In this document: positions 56,923 to 64,000 of the stretch, one piece after another | Layout: each line of letters opens with the position of its first letter | Numbering within the stretch: the first letter of the stretch is position 1 | Assembly (NCBI GenBank): GCA_946800325.1 | Contig: OX326961.1 | Coordinates: 44,715,415 to 44,779,414, forward strand | Direction of reading: 5' to 3' | Source: Luzula sylvatica | Taxonomy: Eukaryota; Streptophyta; Magnoliopsida; Poales; Juncaceae | Length of the DNA: 64,000 nt | Notes under the pieces: generated by a model | What the model was told of the DNA's origin: nothing | The model's input: only the letters and a program-made list of their open reading frames with translations | Databases searched by the model: none | Program-made: the position numbers and the translations under genes

Positions 56923-58049
56923 GCAAGTCCAAGAATCTTTCAAGAACACGCAAGAATTACCAAGAACGAACGATAAATTCTCTAAGATCGATCACCGAAT
57001 ATAAGCTCACTTCATTCGGTGAATTGGTCTACACTTCGACGAAGATCGAGTTGTGGGGTTTTGGTTGGAGCTTTCTTCATCCGAATCCGCGCAAGCAAGG
57101 AGTCAAGCTTACTCTATTCCACTCGGGAGCTTTCTTCCAATTGGATTCCTTGCAAATCTCGAATTCACTCAACCGGCACGGAGCTCACTTCGATTGGCGA
57201 GTGGATTGGTACGAAAGGAACAAGTTGTGCGAGGTGTCTAGCTCACTAGCATCTCAAGGCAACGAGGAAGGCATCCAAGACGAGATCGGAGCTCACTTCA
57301 TCTCTCTAGGTGTTTTCTTTCCTTTTCTTGAAATTCTTGTAGTTTTAATTGAATTGGATTTGTGTAAAGAATTCATGGTTTAATGAAACTTTTGCTTTCG
57401 AAATCTTCTTTGTTTGTTTGTGTGATCTTAGTGCTTATTTCTTAGTTTAATTGCTTTTAAATTTGAATCCAAAACAAACCATCAAACTGCTCCCAATTCA
57501 AATCTCAAACCAGAAATCTAGAACTACTTCCGTTATAACGGAACTCGCACTACGTTGCAACGGACTGGACGGTTTGTACCTCAATTTCAGTTGGTTACAA
57601 CTCCGTTGTAATGTACCTATAGTTCCGTTGTAACGGACTAGTCAGAATTTCTACTCAATAGCATCAATACAAATGCGTTGTAACGGACATCGCGGTTCGT
57701 TGTAACGGATTAACCAATCCGTTGCAACGCAACCACTGTTCGTTATAACGGACAAGTATAGTGCGTTATAACAGAGTTTCATCCGTTGTAACGGACGTTC
57801 ATCTCACGCTTAGCGCCAGAATTTTCACTCAAGTCCGTTGTAACGGACCTATATTGCGTTATAACGGACTATATTCTAGAAAATGTCTGCCTAACTCTTG
57901 CTTGTTTTGATTCATTATTTGACGCATATACTCCTCGTGGAACGAATCTATACATTTGCCACTGTACAAACATAGATTATAAATTTTGTTGATTGTTCGG
58001 GGTTTTAACACAACGACATATTAAAACACGCCAAAAATCCCGCTCATCA
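56415..58049 (+). mobile_element. Athila-type solo LTR, TSD TTTAG
   Basis: 1,635 bp, TGATAAG ... CGCTCATCA, flanked by TTTAG (56,410-56,414 and 58,050-58,054). TATAAATA at about 56,822-56,829, CT microsatellite 56,880-56,917, CCGTTnnAACGG cluster about 57,528-57,880. Its right third matches the G4 LTRs, so it belongs to the G4 subfamily. Confidence 0.87.
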
Positions 58050-58054
58050 TTTAG

Positions 58055-58490
58055 TTGAGATCAAAGATGAACCAAGTACTCACGTACCGAACGATTTTAA
58101 AAAGTGACAATTTACATTAAAGAAATAATTTTTGCAAAACGAAACGAGGGGTTTTTACTAAAGCTTTTTCATGATAATCCTTGTAAATAGTGGTGTGAAA
58201 AGACTTGAATTGTGGTGTTTAATCATCTTTATCGGTTGAGATCACTTGTTCTTTAAACTCTTGAATTTGTGAAACTTTATTGAAAATAGATTCTAATAGA
58301 ACTCAAACATATTTCTTTCGATATTAGTGAATATGACAAAATGAGAGTGAAGAACTTTTCTTGTGAGAATTGAGTTTTGACATCGATGAATATAATTTCA
58401 ATAAAACCTATACATGCATTTTTTTTTTTGTGCTTCATTTTTATGCTCATGGTGATCGAGGACGATCAAAGGTTTAAGTATGGGGGTATT
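58055..58490 (+). other. G1 3' internal end and polypurine tract
   Basis: No coding frame. GATCGAGGACGATCAAAGG and then TATGGGGGTATT directly precede the 3' LTR, the normal plus-strand primer context. Confidence 0.7.
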
Positions 58491-60123
58491 TGATAAGAGG
58501 AAAATAAAGCACCTTTTTGATATCTACTTTGAGGATTTTAGCCCTTTTGAATCACAACTTTATATATATAATTGTTCATATTCGAGTTAACAAGAATATT
58601 TCTTCACTAATTGTGTTTTATTGATAATTACAGGTTTTTAGGAGGAAATTCTTGCAAATCCGAGAGTGTAGTTGCCTTCCTCTCCTCGTGCCGATAAAAT
58701 TGATATATCATACCGACCATTTCGGTACACGTATGAAGGAGAAGGCAAATAATCATCAACATAAGAGATTACATCAAACTCTACTCGAAATCCACTCACA
58801 CATTTGCCACACCACAGCCACCCAACTACCACACCTACCACCCCAACTACCCTCAATCCTCTCACCGATCTCTTGACCAATGGAAAAGCCCCAAGGGCAC
58901 TATAAATAAGACCCCAACAGAGACGTCAAGAACCGTTCAAGATTCTACTCGAATTCTCGGGTGATTGTTCGCCAAGCATCGGAGCTCGCTCCTTCTTGAT
59001 GTGAGCACACCAATTGGGTCTAAGGAGGTTTCCATTGCCGGACGAGGAGCTTTCTCCATCCGGCAAAGAGGCCTAATCGATTGTAGTCGTTGAGGAGCCT
59101 CATTCTCCATCGGACGAGGAGCTTTCTCCATTCGGTGGCCAACGGTTTTGGGAGTGGAGATTTCCTTTACCGGACGAGGAGCTTTCTCCATCCGGTAAGC
59201 ATCCCTTCTTCGAGTGGTTCTTGAGTGGGTGTCTCTTCTCTCCTCAACCCGGACTAGCTTTCTAGCGGGTGACGGCGATTACCTCGAGCGAGAAGCGCTT
59301 TGGCCGGACTAGCTTTCTAGCGGTTGGAGCATCGAGCGACCACACTAGGCGAGGATAAGGGGCTCTTCTTGACTTGCGTTGATGCTTTCTTGACTTGATC
59401 TAGGTGTATTCTTTTCTATCTTGAATTTCTTGTATGTTGGATGATAGTTTGAGGTTGTGTTAAAAACTGTGTTGAATCTAGTTCTTGCTTTAATCTTGTT
59501 TCTTGCATTCGAATCTTTTGCTCTCTTTGTGTGATATTTTTGTTCTCTCTTTGTTCTTTTGTTGCTCTCTTTTTACTTGCATTTTAATCCTTAATTAAGA
59601 TATTAAACAATCTCTGATCAAGTCTCAATTCAAACCCTAAACAAAATAAACAAGAAACAAAACAGAAACTATTCCGTTATAACGGACCCAAGTTGCGTTA
59701 CAACGGACTAGACGGTTGGTCCTTTCATATTCAGTTGGTTACAACTCCGTTGTAACGCAGCTTATTTCCGTTGTAACGGATGCACCAATACGTTGCAACG
59801 CTACCATAGTCCGTTGTAACGGACGTGCTATTCCGTTGTAACGGACATTCTTCCGTTGTAACGAACTTCCACTTCACTCTATCCATTAGAATTTTCATTG
59901 CATTCCGTTGTAACGGACTCACTTCCGTTATAACGGACAACTAATTTCTGGAATAATTTCTGCCTATTTTGCTTGTTTTGATTCATTATTCGACGCATAT
60001 ACTCCTCGTGGAACGAACTTTCATATTTCTACTATACACATTTAATTCCAAACTTGTTGATTGAATCGGTTTTCACATACAACGATATCTCAATTTAAAA
60101 GTGATCGAAAACCCGTCTCATCA
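58491..60123 (+). repeat. G1 3' LTR
   Basis: 1,633 bp, very similar to 13,770-15,496 but lacking about 90 bp near 58,917. CCGTTnnAACGG cluster at about 59,672-59,940. Ends CTCATCA, then ATATG. Confidence 0.88.
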
Positions 60124-60128
60124 ATATG

Positions 60129-60407
60129 TGTCATGATTTCTATCGTATTGACGCTTTCAAAAAAATTTACTAACAAATTTTACCGGTTATCCTGGACCGT
60201 CGTTATTGGCCTCGTGTGCGAGGGCCGATATTACTTCCACCAGAGGATGTGCGAAGGCTGCCTGGGCGTCCTAAGAAAAAACGAGACCAAACCGAGATGG
60301 ACCCACAAGGGAGAAAAGGCAACACATGTAGTTTTTGCAAGGCTCGAGGGCATACCATACGTACTTGTGTGGAACATCGTGCCGTTCAACAATGTCGAGT
60401 TGATTAG
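60129..60407 (+). pseudogene. MULE transposase, C-terminal part
   Basis: Continues the frame of 12,432-13,769 once G1 and one ATATG copy are removed. It has the typical MULE tail: YWPRVRGP, an AT-hook-like PGRPKKKR, and a zinc knuckle CSFCKARGHTIRTC. One in-frame TAA at 60,171-60,173 interrupts it; the natural stop is at 60,405-60,407. With the DDE deletion upstream, the transposase cannot be catalytic. Confidence 0.78.
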
Positions 60408-60623
60408 TGTTGAATTATGTTTTATTTTATTTGTATTTTTTACACTACGTAATTTTTATTGAGATTGTTTATTGTTTGGACTATGTATGTGTTATGGTTT
60501 GTATTGACTAATTTTAGACTATGTAGTTGTTATTGAGATTGTTTTTTTTTTTAGTTTTTATTTGTATTACCTCTTTATTTATATGAATTCTTGGACTAAT
60601 TTTGGTGTAACTTTTTTATTCAG

Positions 60624-61146
60624 ATGGCTAATCCTGGACCAGTGGATTCGTCAGTTTAACTGATCAGGTGAACCATGTGTCCAACGAGCTAGTGACCCGG
60701 TCTTGCGATCCATGGTCGAGGAGCTACGTTTAGACATCCATCGAGCTAGACAGAATCGGACTTGTAGCTCGAATTGTTCTGCCGGACACACTTTGGATCA
60801 GATGGCCAGTAGGATGACTTTGCTACTCGACACATTGTCCTTGAATAATCCACCTAATCCGCCTTCACCATCCCGTCGACAAGAACATCCATCTCAGCAT
60901 GAGTCCCAACCACCTCCACTCTTTGGAATGCAACCCGAGTTCAACCCATGGAACGAGGTATTCCAGCCACCGAATTCCGATTACGTGTGCACTTCCCGCC
61001 CTAATTATGCATCGGCTACTGAGTTGATGGATTTCATGAATACGACTTATCCATCGACTCATAATCCATATGGTGAGGCAAGTTCTTCTCGGAACCCGTA
61101 TGAATTCTTCGACTCCACTCAGAATGCTCCGAGAGAAGATATTTAG
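60624..61146 (+). pseudogene. Possible additional MULE coding exon(s), frame broken
   Basis: An acceptor-like TTTTTTATTCAG precedes ATGGCTAATCC at 60,624, but that frame stops within about 12 codons. A longer open frame follows to 61,146 (Pro/Ser/Asn-rich, ends APREDI). No domain recognised. It may be a 3' extension of the transposase transcript or captured sequence. Confidence 0.35.
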
Positions 61147-61439
61147 TTTTTTTTTTAGGATTGTGTTTCGTATTGTCATGTTTGTTTGTTTGTTTGTTTA
61201 GGATTATGTTTGTTTAGGATTATGTTTCATGTGTGCATGTTTGTTTAGGATTATGTTTCAAATTGTCATATTGTCATGTTTTTTTGTTATCGATTTATGT
61301 TTGTTTAAAATACATTACTACAATAACCATATTAAAAAACTTAGTACATTAACCATATTAAAGAACTTGCTACAATAACCAAATTAAAAAAAACTTACTA
61401 CAATAACCAAATAGAAAATACATTACTACTAAAATCTTC

Positions 61440-62163
61440 TTAATTCCTTGGATAGTAAAAAAATCGTTTTACTTCATTTCCTTGATAAACGACATATTTC
61501 TTCACTATGTTCCCATGCACGTCACCATATTGTTTCCTTGGTATGTACGCAGGTTTGATATATAGCCATTCGGATACCATCCGCATTAACGCGCCGTGAT
61601 TTGTATGCACAGGCATAATCTTCCTTTCCGGATTAACTCCTCTTTGATACCATAAATCGATATATATATCACCCAAAGTGCATTCATTATACATGAAGTC
61701 GTACATTTCCTTTACAATTCTTTCCCAACGTATGGTACAATATTTCCAAAATATGTCGATTTCCTCCAGATTTGTAACATCAACTGGCCACTTGTAACGT
61801 TTCTAGTTAACCAAAAAACACACATAAGCAAAATAATAAATTTTTCAAAAGTTAAAAATTAAATTTCAAATAACTTACACGAAATTCATCAAAAACTCTA
61901 ACTTGTGCTTTGGGGCACCAACTATCCCAATTAAGCCATCCTTCGTTATTTTGGGCTAAAATAATGTACATGTCATGATGTATGAATAACGATTCATCGC
62001 GTTTTTTTCCCAAATAACGAATATCGTACATATGACACTCAATAACGGGCCTATCTTTGTGGGGAACCGGAGGAGATAAGACATGTCTTTTATCAAAAAA
62101 TGTCTCCTTCAACTCAATATCCCACCATTCTTTTTTGACAGGAGTAGAAGATGAAGAAGCCAT
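61440..62163 (-). CDS. MULE second gene, two exons, unknown function
   Basis: Minus strand, convergent with the transposase. Exon 1 is 62163-61879 and exon 2 is 61802-61440, with a 76-bp intron (GTAAGT donor, CTAG acceptor) at phase 0. This gives a 215-residue protein starting MASSSSTPVKKEWWDIEL. It is rich in Trp and Tyr, with repeated Y/W clusters (FWKYCTIRWER; DIYIDLWYQRG), and has no signal peptide or membrane segment. No domain recognised. The intact frame and clean splice contrast with the ruined transposase. Position and direction recall mudrB of maize MuDR, but I see no sequence likeness. It could be an accessory MULE protein or a captured host gene. Confidence 0.6.
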
Positions 62164-62617
62164 TAAATATGAAAGCTTGAAAAAAGAAGAAGAGAAAGAT
62201 GATTATTTTTTGGTTTTTGAAAAAATGAGAAGAAGAGGAAGATATTAATAGGACTGAAAAAAGTAAAATCGAATATATTCCTTTATAATAAAGACAAGAA
62301 ACAATTTCTGAAAAAGTTAAAGGGAATATATTCGTTTTTGGTTCTTTATGACAGTGTAAGGTCTTGTCAAACTTTGTTTTTCAGAACAAAAATTGATTCT
62401 CTTCTATGTATTCAATAAATTCCGACACCTATAATTTTCAAAAAAATTTCATCTTTATCTTTACAAGAAATATACTATATATAATATATTAATTTATTCA
62501 ACTACTCACATAAAATATACTCAACATAAACTATACTCAACATAAACTATTACCATCATTTACTTACATATTAAATATAACAAAAAACAACAGAAAAAAT
62601 AATATCCTGAATTTTGG

Positions 62618-62755
62618 CGGAATTACAAATTCCGCCAGTTATAAAACATGATTAAACCACGGGAAAACAGAATTAATCCTAAATTAATGAGTAAGAAAAA
62701 TGGCGGAGTTACATATGCCGCCATATTAGTTTTGGCGGAGTATGTAACTCCGATA
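62618..62755. repeat. MULE right subterminal palindromes
   Basis: GGCGGAATTACAAATTCCGCC-like and GGCGGAGTtACATATGCCGCC-like units mirror those in the left end (11,743-11,920). Confidence 0.6.
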
Positions 62756-64000
62756 TTGTGTATTTTTGGAATTAACTTCAGGACTTGGTTATTTTGGGGA
62801 TATAATTTTAAAATTTGTGTATATACAAAAATCTGCCTAATTAAAAGTTCAAAACAAAATTAAATTAAATTAAATTAAATTAATTCAAACCTGAGAATCT
62901 TGGTCGGCTTTAAGCACAGGGTTCTCAGCATCGGCCTCAGAATCCCCAATACACTCCTTCATTTTCTTCATATCAAACCCTAAAATAAAACAACACAAAA
63001 AACCATAATTAATAACATTTTTTAAAATTAAATAAAATTAATAAAAAAAATGAACAAACCTAATGAGGTGGCAACTTGATCGGCACAATCAGAAGTATAC
63101 TTCTTATCCTTCATGGGACACCTCGTGGCGAAATCAGTAACATAATCCCACCAAACCCACGGCTTTCCCGTCTCGTTCGCCACCTTGAACGCACACAACT
63201 GGTACAAGTTCTGTACCACCACGTCCTTACCATCGTACCCGGTACCAAAATCCTCTTCTGGGTCCGGAGCACAGTACCGTCCTTTATTTATGCACTGACT
63301 CTTGCATTGTTTGCTCACTATGAACGCTTCGGGACAGTACCACGTGATGTAATGAGGGGTAAATTGGGTATATCCTTTTTTTTCTAATGTTTGGGCTAGG
63401 GCTTCGAAGTTGGTGTTGAAGTTTATCTGCGTGTCGCATTTGGATCCGCATTTGTCGTTGATGTTCGTCCAGAATTCGTACTCGACGCGCTCGTCAGGGT
63501 GCGGGAGGGATTCTCTCCAGTCGAGACTTATGCTCACCATGTCTCCAGTGTCCAGTGCTTTTTTGAGACTGTCTCCGAGTTTTTTTGTGATGAGGACTGA
63601 GGGGATGGTTATGTTTGCGATGAATTCTGACAAGGCGCCGCCGTCTTCGGGGGTATCCATTGTAATTAACGGCCTTATTCTGTCGTCTACTACTAGTATT
63701 GCTGCGGCTCCTCCGTTTTGCGCGTTCCACGCTTTTGTAGTGAAATAGCAATCTAATCAAAGAGATTTTGAGTGTTAATCGTCGAATGATTCGATTTGAT
63801 ATAGTTTGTGAAAGAGGAAAGATTTGTGTCACGTACCATCTCGATCGACGAGGAGGAAAACAGGGAGGCTGCCAGGCTTGGATTGGAAACCGAGATCGAA
63901 TTCAGAGAAGCTCTTGCAAGCTTTTTGATCGGATTTGGGGTAAACGACGGAGCCGTGCATGGTGCCACCGTATTGAGGGATCCCGAAATTTCCAATTGCA

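Larger units (their letters stand above)
13770..60123 (+). mobile_element. G1: Athila-like Ty3/gypsy element, 5-bp TSD ATATG
   Basis: The element has LTRs at 13,770-15,496 and 58,491-60,123, starting TGATAAG and ending CATCA, flanked by ATATG (13,765-13,769 and 60,124-60,128). The primer binding site TGGCGCCGCTGCCGGGGA (15,499-15,516) fits plant tRNA-Asp, as in the Athila/Tat lineage. A polypurine tract (TATGGGGGTATT) precedes the 3' LTR. The coding region is heavily decayed and interrupted by a D-family solo LTR, two Athila-type solo LTRs and the large copia element C2. Confidence 0.85.
11662..62837. mobile_element. Mutator-like element (MULE) interrupted by nested retrotransposons
   Basis: Terminal inverted repeats start GGCAGATTTTTGTATATACA at 11,662 and, on the other strand, at 62,837. 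Similarity continues for over 100 bp. Flanks carry the 9-bp duplication TAATTAAAA (11,653-11,661 and 62,838-62,846), the hallmark of Mutator elements. Without the retrotransposon at 13,770-60,123 and one copy of its duplication, the element is about 4.8 kb. It contains a plus-strand transposase split by the insertion and a convergent minus-strand gene at 61,440-62,163. Confidence 0.88.
10501..64000 (-). pseudogene. VSR copy 2: exons 4, 3, 2 and part of exon 1, intron 3 of 52 kb
   Basis: Tandem duplicate of the VSR gene at 5,345-8,159, same strand. Exon 1 runs from the right edge to 63837 (cut by the window), exon 2 is 63752-63060, exon 3 is 62979-62891 and exon 4 is 10570-10501. Exon lengths of 693, 89 and 70 bp equal copy 1, all frames are open and splice sites are kept. 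Homology to copy 1 continues into intron 4 to about 10,452 and then stops abruptly, so exons 5-12 (EGF repeats, membrane helix, tail) are lost. Intron 3 holds the nested transposons. About 14 amino-acid differences from copy 1 occur in the first part of exon 2 and none in its last 87 residues. A transcript could yield only a lumenal fragment; I treat it as a pseudogene, though the 5' end lies outside the window. Confidence 0.85.

Noticed and set aside
61180..61270. TTTAGGATTATG-type repeats as a telomeric array
   Set aside because: Units are irregular and not TTTAGGG; probably a low-complexity 3' UTR.

Overview
The window is nuclear DNA from a flowering plant, most likely a eudicot. It has GT/AG introns in AT-rich sequence, an LRR receptor kinase of the IRK type, a vacuolar sorting receptor, and dense nested transposons of plant lineages (Athila-type Ty3/gypsy, Ty1/copia primed by initiator tRNA-Met, Mutator-like). 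I cannot name the species. There are no RNA genes or CRISPR arrays that I can support.

Region 1 (1-10,450) holds the host genes, both on the minus strand. A complete two-exon IRK-like receptor kinase gene lies at 399-3,558, and a complete 12-exon vacuolar sorting receptor gene (VSR copy 1) at 5,345-8,159. Between 8,500 and 10,450 there is AT-rich DNA, a tiny poly(A) retro-insertion and one orphan 3'-terminal exon.

Region 2 (10,450-64,000) is a second, tandem VSR copy with the same orientation. Its exon 4 is at 10,501-10,570 and exons 3, 2 and 1 are at 62,891 to the right edge. Exons 5-12 are missing. Its third intron is swollen to about 52.3 kb by nested transposons. The layers, each with target-site duplications (TSDs) unless noted, are: a 1.04-kb TIR element (10,614-11,651, 9-bp TSD); a Mutator-like element (11,662-62,837, 9-bp TSD TAATTAAAA) with a broken transposase and a second, convergent gene; inside it an Athila-like element G1 (13,770-60,123, TSD ATATG); inside that a non-autonomous copia element C2 (20,973-55,889, TSD AATTG) plus three solo LTRs; inside C2 a broken copia element D, an Athila-like element G3 (no intact TSD) and an inverted Athila-like block G4; and inside G3 a young, complete non-autonomous copia element C1 (29,799-37,959, TSD ACTTC) plus another solo LTR. 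Removing the layers in order restores the interrupted reading frames (G3 gag, Mutator transposase), which supports the reconstruction.

The most interesting signal is not a gene. Clusters of a short palindrome, CCGTTnnAACGG, recur in the LTRs of unrelated families (Athila-like and copia) and again in the spacer before a second open reading frame in both C1 and C2. The centre of the palindrome (CG in C1; GT, GC, AC or TA in C2 and the Athila-like elements) is the same in the LTR and in the internal cluster of a given element. C1 and C2 share an unusual two-gene layout: a copia-type gag with two zinc knuckles, no pol, then a protein resembling the 'putative plant transposon protein' family. I propose, as inference only, that this second protein, or a host MYB-like factor, acts through the palindromes.
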